Source of the DNA: Flagellimonas sp947499585
GTDB lineage: Bacteria; Bacteroidota; Bacteroidia; Flavobacteriales; Flavobacteriaceae
NCBI RefSeq assembly: GCF_044596045.1
Contig: NZ_CP138995.1
Location: 1,364,001 to 1,428,000 of the forward strand
DNA length: 64,000 bases
Direction of reading: 5' to 3'
Both the position numbers and the translations under genes were made by a program. Every line of letters starts with the position of its first letter. Within the stretch, counting starts at the first letter, position 1. Below, piece after piece: positions 1-8,578 of this stretch. The notes beneath the pieces are model-generated. The model did no database searches and had not been told where the DNA came from. It saw only the letters and a list, made by a program, of their open reading frames with translations.

Positions 1-1280
1 GCACAAGTATTGGCTGTGGGCTACAAGGAGGCATCCCGGTGAATTTAAAGTTTGAAGCATGGGACAATACAAACACACGGTTATTGGCGACCGGTGATAC
101 CGGTGATATTTTTGACAAAGCTTCTCCTACTTGGGAACAATATGCCCTGGTATTCCAGACTTTGTCGGGTCAAACCTCGGTCATTTTAAAAATGTTGAAC
201 AACGGCGCCGGGGGATGTGGCAATGACGTTGGCATTGACGACATCGTATTCAAAAGTTGCGGTGATACTATTTTACTTACAGACAGCACCAACAGCACTT
301 CCATTACGGTTTGCGAAAGTCAAGCACCGATAACAACGACTTTGACCGCCGACCCTGATTTTTCCGTTTACAGTACCCATGCCTATCAATGGCAGGAAAG
401 TGCGGATGGAACAAATTGGAATGACCTTATCGGTGAAACCACTCCTATTTTCATAGCACCTCTCAACACCATTACTTTCTATAGGGTAAAGGTTGCCGAG
501 GATGCCATTAATCTGGCAAATTCAAGTTGTAGTGTTTTTTCGAATGTTTTTCATGTAACTATTGTTGGTATTCCAGATGAGCCCATAAGCCAAGGTGATG
601 TGGAACCATGTGTGGATAATCTCGGGGGCGTTCAGGTTTCGGTTCCAAACGATGTCCTGGTCAATTGGTATGATGCACCTACTGGAGGCAACCTATTGGC
701 AGAGGATTCTGCGCTATACTCCACAACAATTTCAGGCACTTATTATGCGGAGGCAGTGAGCAAAACAACAAATTGTATTTCCAACACACGAACCGCAGTT
801 TCAATTGTTTATTTTGATTTGCCTGTGTTGGAAGGCGAAAGTTTGGCTTTCTGCTAAGGACAATCAATTTCGCTATCAGCAGCAGATCTGACCAATGCTT
901 CCTATTTGTGGAACACGAAAGAGACCACCAAAGAAATAATCGTGGTGTCCCCAGGTACGTATTCCGTTATCGTTACAACTGAAAATGGTTGTTCTGCCAC
1001 CAAAACGATTCAACTTTCACAAATTGATAATCCGGTTATAGACAGAGCAGTGTCGGATCACTGGGATTTGACCATTTTAACGCTCAATTCTGGAGATTTT
1101 GAATATTCCCTCGATGGCCTTATTTATCAGGGAACACCGTTCTTTGAAAACCTACGGGGTGGAGCCTATAACGCTTTTGTAATGGAGAAAAGCGGTTGCG
1201 GTGTGGCAGACTTAACCACCCTTTTGTATATCACTGTTATTCAGTATTTTATTTCACTTTTTCAAAATATGCACACCTGA
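1..1280 (+). pseudogene. Broken surface adhesin with Ig-like repeats, open at the left edge
   Basis: The reading frame is open from the window edge, so the gene begins upstream. It encodes a secreted, Cys-containing protein with repeated Ig-like modules (short segments such as GTYSVIVTTENGCSATKT), as found in large flavobacterial surface proteins exported by the type IX system. An in-frame TAA at 855-857 cuts it. The same frame resumes without any shift (GQSISLSAADLTNAS...) and runs to 1280, so a single substitution (for example GAA to TAA) explains the break. The C-terminus also lacks the FFTPNGDG-type sorting domain expected after the last repeat, and the final 17 residues look like random translation. 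It is therefore read as a decaying gene. Family assignment is inferred from repeat style only. Confidence 0.7.
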
Positions 1281-1560
1281 TTGTACACTAAAACCAAAAA
1301 AAGAACTTTGAAGATATAATTTGCTCTTCTTTGATGTCATAAAGGTACAATTTATGTAAATATTAATGAACTTCATTTACAAGTATCCAATGTCATTTGT
1401 TCATAAATCTTCAAACTATATGCGAAAATAGGTCTTAAGGTGAAATTTAATAAAAAAGTGTTCCCTAAGAATGTTCATGAATCAACATTTAATCTAGAGA
1501 CATAAGAATTATTTATATTGGTATTCCCTAATTGGTTTTTCTGTAAATCATTATTTTAAG

Positions 1561-1990
1561 TACTCTAGGAAACAAATACGCCGTATCTACGATGAAGGCC
1601 AAAAAAAAAGTATTATTTAGAATTGTTTAGGGCTAGCTAGCCTCTTTTTATTGAAAAGAGCATCATCACTTAAGCTGCATTTCCCGGAGGGAACCGGAGG
1701 AAGTTTTTGACGAAAAGCCCAAAAGCACATTCCTGTTGTCCCACCAATCCCCTTTTCAGTCCCCAACTCAACTGATTTCAACACTTTTTATCACATAGTT
1801 TCATATTAAAAATTGAGATTTACCCTAGGCAATCTTCTTAAATGGGATTGGTGTTCATGGGAGTGGCTGTGCCCAAGGTTGGCCCTTGAGTGCCTTTTCA
1901 TTTTCAAGGTTAGTTTTTTCATTTGTTAGTGTTAGTACGACGACGGGGGCTTGGCTTACGGGGCTTAGCCAACAATGTCCCCGTTGTTAT
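1561..1990 (+). repeat. Noncoding leader repeat, copy A
   Basis: About 430 bp closely resembling 11045-11480 (copy B), in the same orientation, with roughly four of five bases matching by eye. Both copies begin at CTCTAGGAAACAAATAC and share the blocks CTTTTTATTGAAAA, GACTTCAACACTTTTT (with small changes) and a closing GACGACGG. Neither copy contains a convincing ORF. Each lies upstream of a cassette with a lipocalin-like and a glutaredoxin-like gene. Copy A carries a perfect hairpin CTCTTTT/AAAAGAG (1642-1660) and a palindrome GGCTAGCTAGCC. It could be a shared promoter with leader RNA, or the edge of a mobile cassette. The 280 bp before it (1281-1560) are AT-rich with no feature I can name. 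Confidence 0.7.
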
Positions 1991-2033
1991 GAAAACGATT
2001 CTTAATAGAGTAATGAATAACAAATACAGTGAT

Positions 2034-2624
2034 ATGAAAGACCTTTTGATTATTTCTTCTGCTTTTTTGATTTCAATCTGTGCCTTTGGTCAGGAGGATG
2101 AACCCACGGATTCGGAAAAGAGGATCGAGAAGTTTTCCGTGGCCAAAAGAAACGAGATAAGTATCGACGTTATCTCGGCAATAGCCATTCCGGCCCTTAG
2201 TCCCAGGTATGAGTATATCTTGGGGCGATACTCTGGAATCGGCGTGGACCTGTTTGTCAACCTGGATGGGGATGATTATGGTTATACAGATTATGAAAAA
2301 TACTCTTTGACACCTTACTACAGACAATATTTCTTTTCCAAAGAGGATTACGGGGCCAGAGGATTTTATGCGGAAGGATTCTTGAAGTTTTTCATTTTTG
2401 AAGAGTGGTTTTACGAAAGTATAAATGATTCTTTTACAACAAATGAAAGTTCTTTTTTTGATACCTCCATAGGCGCAGGAATTGGTTGGAAATGGATAAG
2501 TCAGAGCGGTTTTCTTATAGACTTAGGTGTGGGATTGGGAAGGAACCTTGGATTGCCGAGCGATGACTTTGTTGGTTGGGAGGTGCAACCAAGGGGCGGC
2601 TTGAATTTTGGATGGAGGTTTTAA
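2034..2624 (+). CDS. DUF3575-like outer membrane beta-barrel protein
   Basis: The protein has 196 residues from the chosen ATG, which begins a clean signal peptide (MKDLLIISSAFLISICAFGQ). Upstream in-frame ATGs at 1989 and 2013 would only add a polar tail before it. The mature part alternates aromatic and small residues in strand-like blocks (NEISIDVISAIAIPALSPRYEY; SIGAGIGWKWISQSGF; LIDLGVGLGRNLGL) and ends in an aromatic residue (GWRF), as outer membrane barrels do. This fits the DUF3575 family of small barrels in Bacteroidota, whose function is unknown. It is the first gene of cassette A. No counterpart is left in cassette B, where the homology stops just before this gene. Confidence 0.65.
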   Translation: MKDLLIISSAFLISICAFGQEDEPTDSEKRIEKFSVAKRNEISIDVISAIAIPALSPRYEYILGRYSGIGVDLFVNLDGDDYGYTDYEKYSLTPYYRQYFFSKEDYGARGFYAEGFLKFFIFEEWFYESINDSFTTNESSFFDTSIGAGIGWKWISQSGFLIDLGVGLGRNLGLPSDDFVGWEVQPRGGLNFGWRF

Positions 2625-2648
2625 CTGGACGGCTGAACAACTCTTGAA

Positions 2649-2885
2649 ATGGGAAGAGGTAGATACTTCAGATGGAAACGGTACAAACAAATCCGGAAAG
2701 AGAACCAAAGGCTGGAAGAAGAGAAGAAAAGCCTCATGGCGGATATCAGGATATTGGTCCAAGACAAATTTTCGTCCGATAAAGCATTCGTGAAATCAAT
2801 ATGGTGGAAACATTTTGAAAAAGATGAAGCCTTCAAAAAATTATGGGAAGAGACCCAGCCGAGAAAAGATCGCGGGAACGAATAG
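2649..2885 (+). CDS. Small basic coiled-coil protein
   Basis: The product is 78 residues, very rich in Lys, Arg and Glu. A helical stretch (QIRKENQRLEEEKKSLMADI) can form a short coiled coil, followed by a Trp-containing tail. There is no signal peptide or membrane segment, so it should be cytoplasmic. It lies 24 bp after the barrel gene and 5 bp before the lipocalin start chosen here, which suggests one operon. The function is not recognised. Support is the tight packing and the ordered helix. It is absent from cassette B. Confidence 0.5.
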   Translation: MGRGRYFRWKRYKQIRKENQRLEEEKKSLMADIRILVQDKFSSDKAFVKSIWWKHFEKDEAFKKLWEETQPRKDRGNE

Positions 2886-2890
2886 GCATT

Positions 2891-3358
2891 ATGCGCAAGA
2901 TAATGATTCTGTTAACAGTGGTAATGTTTGCCACTTCAAGCAAAAGCAATAACATGGAACACCATCGTTGTAAAGAACCGTCCATAGTGGGCACTTGGTT
3001 AGAGGCTTCAAGCTCAACCGAGGTGTTTACAAACAATGTTTCTGACGATACAATAACGGAAACCGTTGATGCCGGTAACTTCATTAGAATTACCTTCCAT
3101 GCGGACGGAACATTCAGTGACCTTCAATCTTACTCTTATTCGGATAATAGAGATCTTGTTGTTCAAACATCGACCGATATCGGAACATATTCGATCAGTG
3201 GAAAGATACTTTCCGTTACCTATGACGGAAAGACCGATGCGGACACCATTGAATTTACTTTGAGCGGGACACAGCTTGTCATTGAGTATGTAGAGGAATT
3301 TACTGAAAATGGCGATCAAAAGAGATTGGTTACAACAGCTACCTATAACAGACAGTAA
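2891..3358 (+). CDS. Lipocalin-like exported protein, cassette copy A
   Basis: The product is 155 residues from the ATG that opens a hydrophobic leader (MRKIMILLTVVMFATSS). A longer form from 2843 is possible but would overlap the previous gene and put charged residues before the leader. The mature part starts with IVGTWLEASSSTE, the N-terminal GTW signature of lipocalin-like DUFs in flavobacteria, followed by strands such as ITFHADGTFSD and GTYSISGKILSVTYDG. Unlike copy B there is no lipobox Cys in the leader. It overlaps the next gene by one base (TAATG), pointing to translational coupling. Copy B (from 11801) is about three-quarters identical over the first 90 mature residues but loses the C-terminal 40. 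Confidence 0.7.
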   Translation: MRKIMILLTVVMFATSSKSNNMEHHRCKEPSIVGTWLEASSSTEVFTNNVSDDTITETVDAGNFIRITFHADGTFSDLQSYSYSDNRDLVVQTSTDIGTYSISGKILSVTYDGKTDADTIEFTLSGTQLVIEYVEEFTENGDQKRLVTTATYNRQ

Positions 3359-3999
3359 TGGGCATATATTGGAGAAGTGGTACATGCATTGCCCTATTGC
3401 TTTGTTTTACGACGTCCCTTGCACGGTCCCAGACGGGCATGGTCAAGGTGACGGAAACCAAATCCAGGAACCGGATCGCTTTTTTTGCCGAGAACAGGAC
3501 CTTTACAGACTATGATGTGCTATTTGAGGTAAAGGGCACCAATTTTAGACAGAGTGCCGCCAAACCCAAATGGATCAGGGTTCCCGCAGCATCAAAGGTC
3601 CACTTAAAGACCATTATTTTATTTCGGGACAAACGCCCGGTCTACACCAAAACACTAAAGACCAATGACAGTTTATCAAAACGAGCGTTGAAAAAGGAGT
3701 TCGAGGTATTGGACATCCCACCGCCCAAGGTCAGGCCAAAGAAGCAGATCACCATCTATACATCCAAGGGCTGTAGCGCCTGTGATAGCATTATGGGCCG
3801 GCTCAATGCCGGAAATTTCATTTTTAGAAGTGTTTCCCTAGATGAAAGCACCGAAGTAAAAGAACAGTTGGGCCAATTTTTGTCCAGATCGCCCCAAGAG
3901 ATGGATTCCCTGTCCAGCCCCATAATCAGTTTGGGGGGCAGGCTCTACACTAAGATTACCACTTTCGACCGGATGATGGAGGAAATGGAAAGGGATTGA
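3358..3999 (+). CDS. Exported glutaredoxin-like protein, cassette copy A
   Basis: The product is 213 residues. An N-terminal signal sequence (CIALLLCFTTSLARSQ) is followed by a strand-rich region of about 75 residues of unknown type, a basic linker (KVRPKKQ), and a C-terminal glutaredoxin/thioredoxin-fold domain of about 85 residues. That domain carries the redox motif CSAC in YTSKGCSACDS and a cis-Pro segment SSPIISLGG. It should act on disulfides outside the cytoplasm; the substrate is unknown. The ATG shares a base with the lipocalin stop (TAATG). The C-terminal domain is about 80% identical to the product of 12365-12925, but everything before TNDSL differs, so the N-terminal module has been exchanged. 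Confidence 0.7.
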   Translation: MGIYWRSGTCIALLLCFTTSLARSQTGMVKVTETKSRNRIAFFAENRTFTDYDVLFEVKGTNFRQSAAKPKWIRVPAASKVHLKTIILFRDKRPVYTKTLKTNDSLSKRALKKEFEVLDIPPPKVRPKKQITIYTSKGCSACDSIMGRLNAGNFIFRSVSLDESTEVKEQLGQFLSRSPQEMDSLSSPIISLGGRLYTKITTFDRMMEEMERD

Positions 4000-4039
4000 G
4001 GCCGTTTCGCGCCATGGCAACCCTACTAAAACAAAAAAT

Positions 4040-4174
4040 ATGGTGGAAGTATGGAAAAACAATGAGCTAATTACCTTTGGAGAACTATTAAAAGAAGATT
4101 CCAGAACATTTATTATCCATTCATCTTCAATTGTCTATGATAAAACAGAATATCATTATAAACGTAAAGTATAA
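4040..4174 (+). CDS. Very small hypothetical protein (44 aa)
   Basis: An ORF ATGGTGGAAGTATGG... of 44 codons ends seven bases before the next ATG at 4182. The product (VWKNNELITFGELLKEDSR...) looks like a folded fragment without signal or membrane segment. It may be a complete micro-gene coupled to the membrane protein that follows, or the tail of a larger gene lost in rearrangement. Support is limited to the frame and the spacing. Confidence 0.3.
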   Translation: MVEVWKNNELITFGELLKEDSRTFIIHSSSIVYDKTEYHYKRKV

Positions 4175-4181
4175 ATAAAGG

Positions 4182-4460
4182 ATGAGAATTACTTCTGGAA
4201 ATGATTGGTCGGATATTGTTTACGTGCTAACCGTACTGATTGGATCTGGGCTATTTATTTTTAAACCTTGGAGAAAAAAAACGAAAGAAGAAATCAAAGA
4301 TTCTCAAAAAATAGTAAGTTATGGGTCTAAGTATGGGAGACGATGGTACGAAACCAAAGAGCAGAAAGATTTTGAGGCAAAATATTGGCTGTTTGGTATT
4401 CTTGTTTCCTTCCTTCTTGTAATTGTTCCGTGGATTTTGGAAAGCATAGGTTGGATTTAA
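4182..4460 (+). CDS. Small two-helix membrane protein
   Basis: The product is 92 residues with two hydrophobic helices (about residues 12-28 and 69-88) separated by a basic cytoplasmic loop of about 40 residues (KPWRKKTKEEIKD...). No family is recognised. It follows the 44-codon ORF by seven bases, in a region of small accessory genes. Its size and topology resemble immunity or phage-type membrane proteins, but nothing in the sequence proves that role. Confidence 0.5.
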   Translation: MRITSGNDWSDIVYVLTVLIGSGLFIFKPWRKKTKEEIKDSQKIVSYGSKYGRRWYETKEQKDFEAKYWLFGILVSFLLVIVPWILESIGWI

Positions 4461-4626
4461 CTTTCATACAAAAGTTCAAATAAACGATGATTTTGCCTTC
4501 CTCATCTCTAATTACATCTTGAGCTGCTTTGTCAGGTTTTCGGTGAGAAGTATTGGACTCACCAATATTCAAACGTGCGGGACCAGACTCATCTGGAGCG
4601 GTTCCATATGACATCCCAGATGCCAT
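4327..4626 (-). CDS. Possible fragment of an unknown protein
   Basis: On the minus strand an ORF begins at ATG 4626 (or TTG 4653). Its first 55 residues, encoded in sequence not used by any other gene, look protein-like (SGPARLNIGESNTSHRK, then AQDVIRDEEGKIIVYLNF). The remainder runs antisense through the two-helix membrane gene and is probably meaningless. The simplest reading is the 5' end of a gene whose 3' part was replaced. It lies 26 bp or more behind the minus-strand gene ending at 4680. No family is recognised. Confidence 0.25.
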   Translation of the reverse strand: MASGMSYGTAPDESGPARLNIGESNTSHRKPDKAAQDVIRDEEGKIIVYLNFCMKVKSNLCFPKSTEQLQEGRKQEYQTANILPQNLSALWFRTIVSHT

Positions 4627-4679
4627 GTAAGTTAATATTGCATATTTTTTCAAGTAATTGCTAATTGGTTATTTAGACT

Positions 4680-4940
4680 TTAGTCGTTAAAATGTGGTTT
4701 GAGTATATCATACATTTCATCATAATCTCCTTTTTGAAAAAAACGAATTGTATTTTCAATGATTTCTGGGAGTTCGCTTAGGTTATAGTGTTTAAATTCT
4801 AGTAATATAAATTCTTTTAAATCTAATGATAAGTAAGGTGAATCTCGGGCGTCATTTTGTATCTTTCTTATAAGGTCCTTAGTATCTGGACTTGCATACT
4901 TCATGTATGCCTTATCTCGGTATTTTTTAAAATCAATCAT
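4680..4940 (-). CDS. Small acidic helical protein of unknown function
   Basis: The product is 86 residues, mostly helical, without signal or membrane segment (begins MIDFKKYRDKAYMKYASPDT, contains RFFQKGDYDEMYDILKPHF). The AT-rich frame and absence of any competing ORF support it. Size and charge are like small immunity-type proteins found in accessory regions, but that is a guess. No partner toxin is visible next to it. Confidence 0.5.
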   Translation of the reverse strand: MIDFKKYRDKAYMKYASPDTKDLIRKIQNDARDSPYLSLDLKEFILLEFKHYNLSELPEIIENTIRFFQKGDYDEMYDILKPHFND

Positions 4941-5615
4941 AATACTTTATTTTTACATACAAGGGTCTAAATGGGGTGACAAGGGCAATAAGCCCAAAAA
5001 AATGGCGGTGGGTTCGCCAAATCTATGATTTGGTGGATACCCTATTTTTTTTGGAGTTTGCACGCCCCATTGAATATTTGTAGTGGAAAAAAAAGTATTT
5101 GAAGCTAGAAACGTCCTTAAATCAAAAGGGACTTGATAAAGGATCCTCCCGGGAGCTCCCTTGGTTATAGCGTATGGATTGGGTTGACCGCTTGGTTCGT
5201 CCCCATGCCTTAGCGTTCCTGAAGGGATATGGGCAGAGAGAACGGACCCTTTAAGCTGTAAGGCCAACATCCTATTCAAGCATATGGTCCGTTGAAGGTT
5301 ATTGGCAGGTTGGCTAAAAGGCCCAGTGACCACATAGGTGTGAAAAACGAAAAAGTCCTTGGGAGGCATGTAAATAGGCATTTAAAAATCCACAGATTTC
5401 TCTTTTTAACATTTTTCGTTGTTTTCAGAATCTCTTTGTTTATAGGGCCTGCGAAACAAGTTGGCCAAATATGCAGCTATGTGGTCACCAATCCAATATC
5501 AGAGAATCAAAGCTCTATTAAAAATTGTAATCATTAGGTTAAATAGGCATCTTTTTAAAGTAGGTTAATTTTTTTCGGAATAGGAGGAGAGTTAAAAAGT
5601 ATTCTCCATTGAGTA
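4941..5615. other. Gap without a convincing gene
   Basis: About 675 bp between the small helical gene and the P450 gene. Frames on both strands (about 5292-5537 forward, 4953-5381 reverse) translate to low-complexity or Pro-rich text with no domain or leader. The base composition between about 5130 and 5390 is richer in G and C than the AT-rich end near 5550. It may contain debris of an older element, but nothing can be named. The P450/terpene synthase operon must terminate here. Confidence 0.5.
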
Positions 5616-6977
5616 CTAATGTTTCTTTGTTATGGGTTTTATAACACGGATATCAGTTTTTGGCCTATAGGCAAGAGTTACTTCGTATTCGATTTCTGTA
5701 TTAGAAGGAACTTCTATTTCAAAATTCGATTTTAGCATATGATACAAAATAACTTGCATCTCCATAAGTGCAAGATTCATTCCAATACACATTCTGGGAC
5801 CTCTTCCAAATGGTATATAAGCATATTTATGAGGAAGTTCCTGATCAAAACGATCTGGGTCAAAAACATTCGGATTTTTCCAAAATTTTTTGTTACGATG
5901 AATCAGTTGTGAAACTATTAGAATTGTATCTCCTTTCTTAATGGGATAACCATTCATTTTCTCATTTTTAATCGCTTCCCTACCTTGCATAAAGGCAGGA
6001 GACCATAACCGTAAGCTTTCATTGATTACGTTATTGACATATTGAAGCTGACCGACGTGTTCAACTTTAATAGGGCCGCCTTTGGTGACACGATTATATT
6101 CTTCGACCACTTTTTTTCTAATAGCGTCATCTTTATATACATTTACTATCAATGAAAACAGGGCTGTTGCAGTAGTTTCATATCCCGCTGACATAAGAGT
6201 CACGAACTCATTATAAATCTGTTTTTTGGGGATCTCTCCACTTCTTTCGAGGAGGATAAACATGGTCATCAAATCATTTCCCGTAAGGTTTTCTTCCTTT
6301 TCTTTGCTTCTTATGACCTCAATTAGAAATTTTTTGAGTTTCGTAACTGATTTATTGAATTTTTGATTTTTTGCCGTTGGAAACCATAAAGGTGGCTGTA
6401 TAGGGGATTTGACATGCCCCATTATTGTAACCATGCCATAAAAAAGATTTTCTTTAATGATAGCAGCACCACCTTCTACATTCTCTCCCAGTAAACATTT
6501 CGAGGTGATATCCAGCACAAGATCGCCCATCTCGGAACGAAGCCATAGCTCGGGCTTTGATGGCCAATCCTTGAACATCTTTTTTGCATGATTATCAATT
6601 ATTGTAAAATAGGAGCGAACCATTTCTTTATGAAAATAGGGTTGCATCAAACGGCGCTCTTTCTTCCATTGTTCGCCTTCTAAAGCAAAAAGACCATCAC
6701 CTATTACTTTTATGATCAGTTTGACAAGAGAAAACTGTTTATAATTACGATGATTTGTTTGTAATACATGTTGTATATAGTCTGGATGATTGATTGCTAT
6801 AAATCTTTTATGCGCTATTCTGAATTGAAAAATATCACCATAGGTTTCTGCACATTTTTTCAAAAACCTATCTGGATCTTTGGAGAAAGATTTCATGTTA
6901 CCAAATAACCAGCTATCGGGCTTGACTTTGGGAATCTTTTTGGGTGTCATATCATTATAAATTATTAAATTTTTCAC
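5616..6977 (-). CDS. Cytochrome P450
   Basis: A 453-residue heme-thiolate monooxygenase. Visible hallmarks are the I-helix oxygen-activation motif AGYETT (residues 264-269), ExxR as ESLR (320-323), FDPDRF (372-377) and the heme loop FGRGPRMCIG with the ligand Cys397. A short polar N-terminus means no membrane anchor, so it is a soluble bacterial enzyme that needs separate redox partners; none are nearby. The start taken is GTG at 6977, 10 bp after the terpene synthase stop and preceded by AGGAG, an unusual strong ribosome site for this phylum. ATG at 6950 is the alternative. Its position as second gene of the operon implies it oxidises the terpene made by its neighbour; that is inference. Confidence 0.95.
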   Translation of the reverse strand: MKNLIIYNDMTPKKIPKVKPDSWLFGNMKSFSKDPDRFLKKCAETYGDIFQFRIAHKRFIAINHPDYIQHVLQTNHRNYKQFSLVKLIIKVIGDGLFALEGEQWKKERRLMQPYFHKEMVRSYFTIIDNHAKKMFKDWPSKPELWLRSEMGDLVLDITSKCLLGENVEGGAAIIKENLFYGMVTIMGHVKSPIQPPLWFPTAKNQKFNKSVTKLKKFLIEVIRSKEKEENLTGNDLMTMFILLERSGEIPKKQIYNEFVTLMSAGYETTATALFSLIVNVYKDDAIRKKVVEEYNRVTKGGPIKVEHVGQLQYVNNVINESLRLWSPAFMQGREAIKNEKMNGYPIKKGDTILIVSQLIHRNKKFWKNPNVFDPDRFDQELPHKYAYIPFGRGPRMCIGMNLALMEMQVILYHMLKSNFEIEVPSNTEIEYEVTLAYRPKTDIRVIKPITKKH

Positions 6978-6987
6978 ATGTTATCTC

Positions 6988-8223
6988 CTATAGTAAGTAT
7001 TTCTTACAAAGCTCCAAATTATAGCGGGGAGAAAGAATATGAAAGGTCGTAGAGCTAAAGCACACAAAGAGTAGAACTTCGATATATAGATCATATGTTT
7101 TTTTGTCCAATTCCGAAGAGGTGGATATATCTTGTAGCAGATTTATAAGTTTAGAGAAAGAATCTCGTGCAATATCAATGGACATATCAATTCCGGCGGA
7201 CAATTGTTCTTCCTTGGACTTATCCGGATATTCTTGCTTACCGAGAAATACGACTGGATTGTCAACTAGATGTTCTGAATCGCTAAGAATGGAAAATACA
7301 TCATTTATCAAACAACAATATTCCGCTGCAGACCGCACTGAAGATTTTGTCATCTCCGACTTTAGAAAATCGGTTATCCGTGAGTGGTCACCAATACTAC
7401 GTTCTTGACCAAGAATATGCATATGATTTACAATGACCCATTGAAACCCTGATGAAAGAACCCGGGTATTCATATATTCCTCAAGAACAGGTGAATCATT
7501 TGAATGTGTATACTTTTCTATTTCACCATGGAAGTATACGATCTGTCGTCGATATTCATCAAATACAATTTTAAGGGTTTCGGATGTAAGTACCTTATAT
7601 CCTTCTATATAACAAAGATCAAATAGAATGCAAAATTCATAGAACACTTTTTGGATCTGTTTGTTTTCCGTAATATTGGAAACGTCCGGAGGTGTTCTGA
7701 CCTCGTGTACATTTTTATCTTCAATTCCATCAAAATGAATTAAAACTTGATCCACAATTCCAAGAATTGATTTCCCATTAACGTACAGTTCACGCACATC
7801 ATCAAACAACATATCAAGGAGCCATATCGATGCTGTTGCCAACACCAAATATGTATGTGCCTTTGAAAACTCGCCAATACGTTTCCCATTGCTGGCATCT
7901 TGGGGTTTAATACCATGGGGATAAGTATAGAAACAGTACAATAGACCAAGATCGGTAGCTTTTTGGGAAAACTTACCTAGGTCATATTGTTTCAACAGAT
8001 TATGAACATATTCTGTTCTTTGTTTTTGGTACCCGCAATTTGATTTTGGGGAAAGCTCGGACTTCTTACCAATACCAATCCATTTTGATAACCAATCGTC
8101 ACATAGATACATAGCTTTAAGGACTTCTTTCCATTGGTCATCATCATATGTTATATGAGGACCGAACACTTCATGAAAACTATCAGATAATACTTGATAT
8201 CCAAGATTCGTATTTACATCCAT
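6988..8223 (-). CDS. Class I terpene synthase
   Basis: A 411-residue, mostly helical protein carrying the full set of class I terpene cyclase signatures. They are a metal-binding aspartate motif DDVRE (141-145) after LLDMLF, a diphosphate-sensing Arg254 in EEYMNTRVLSSG, an NSE-type motif NDVFSILSD (307-315, with Asp in place of the usual final Glu), and the C-terminal Arg-Tyr pair at 400-401 (SPRY). Such enzymes ionise a prenyl diphosphate with three magnesium ions and cyclise it. Chain length (C10, C15 or C20) cannot be told by eye. It is the first gene of a two-gene operon with the P450. No prenyltransferase is adjacent, so substrate must come from core metabolism. Terpene cyclases are uncommon in flavobacteria. 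Confidence 0.88.
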   Translation of the reverse strand: MDVNTNLGYQVLSDSFHEVFGPHITYDDDQWKEVLKAMYLCDDWLSKWIGIGKKSELSPKSNCGYQKQRTEYVHNLLKQYDLGKFSQKATDLGLLYCFYTYPHGIKPQDASNGKRIGEFSKAHTYLVLATASIWLLDMLFDDVRELYVNGKSILGIVDQVLIHFDGIEDKNVHEVRTPPDVSNITENKQIQKVFYEFCILFDLCYIEGYKVLTSETLKIVFDEYRRQIVYFHGEIEKYTHSNDSPVLEEYMNTRVLSSGFQWVIVNHMHILGQERSIGDHSRITDFLKSEMTKSSVRSAAEYCCLINDVFSILSDSEHLVDNPVVFLGKQEYPDKSKEEQLSAGIDMSIDIARDSFSKLINLLQDISTSSELDKKTYDLYIEVLLFVCFSSTTFHILSPRYNLELCKKYLL

Positions 8224-8578
8224 AATAGTAGGGCTTTTCCTATAAAATTACTTGTCCTGGATATGCTAAACCATGGACAATTTCCCATTTAACATGGATG
8301 ATGGCATTTTTTGGGTAATTTTTAAAAAGGCCTAAAGGCTTCCCTGTTTTTGAAGGCCTATAATTGGGTTTACCTTTCCGCTTCGCTCCAAGGTAAACAT
8401 ATCAGGGCTCTGGACATTGGGAATGGTATTTGGAGGGTATTTTATAGAAACGTATTTTTAGGCTACTTCGATGAACATGTGTTTAGAAAGAAAGAACAAT
8501 CAGTAAGGTTAGAAACCAACTTAGTGTAAACTATGATCTATAACTTTTGTAAACAATGTATATTAACGAACATTATAA
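8224..8578. other. Gap upstream of the terpene operon, with inverted repeats
   Basis: This 355 bp divergent intergenic region must hold promoters for the terpene synthase (leftward) and the HNH-like gene (rightward). It contains a 9-bp inverted repeat GTTTACCTT/AAGGTAAAC (8368-8376 and 8390-8398, 13-nt loop TCCGCTTCGCTCC) and two AGGCCT palindromes flanking AAAGGCTTCCCTGTTTTTGA. No clear TAnnTTTG promoter was found for the synthase. No ORF is supported. Confidence 0.5.

Noticed and set aside
4953..5381. Reverse frame of 142 codons
   Set aside because: Pro- and Gly-rich random text, no neighbour coupling.
5292..5537. Forward frame of 81 codons
   Set aside because: No leader, domain or ordered helix; GC shift and stop-poor stretch explain it.
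8368..8398. GTTTACCTT/AAGGTAAAC as terminator of the HNH gene or a riboswitch
   Set aside because: It lies upstream of both divergent genes with no T-run; I only record it as an inverted repeat.
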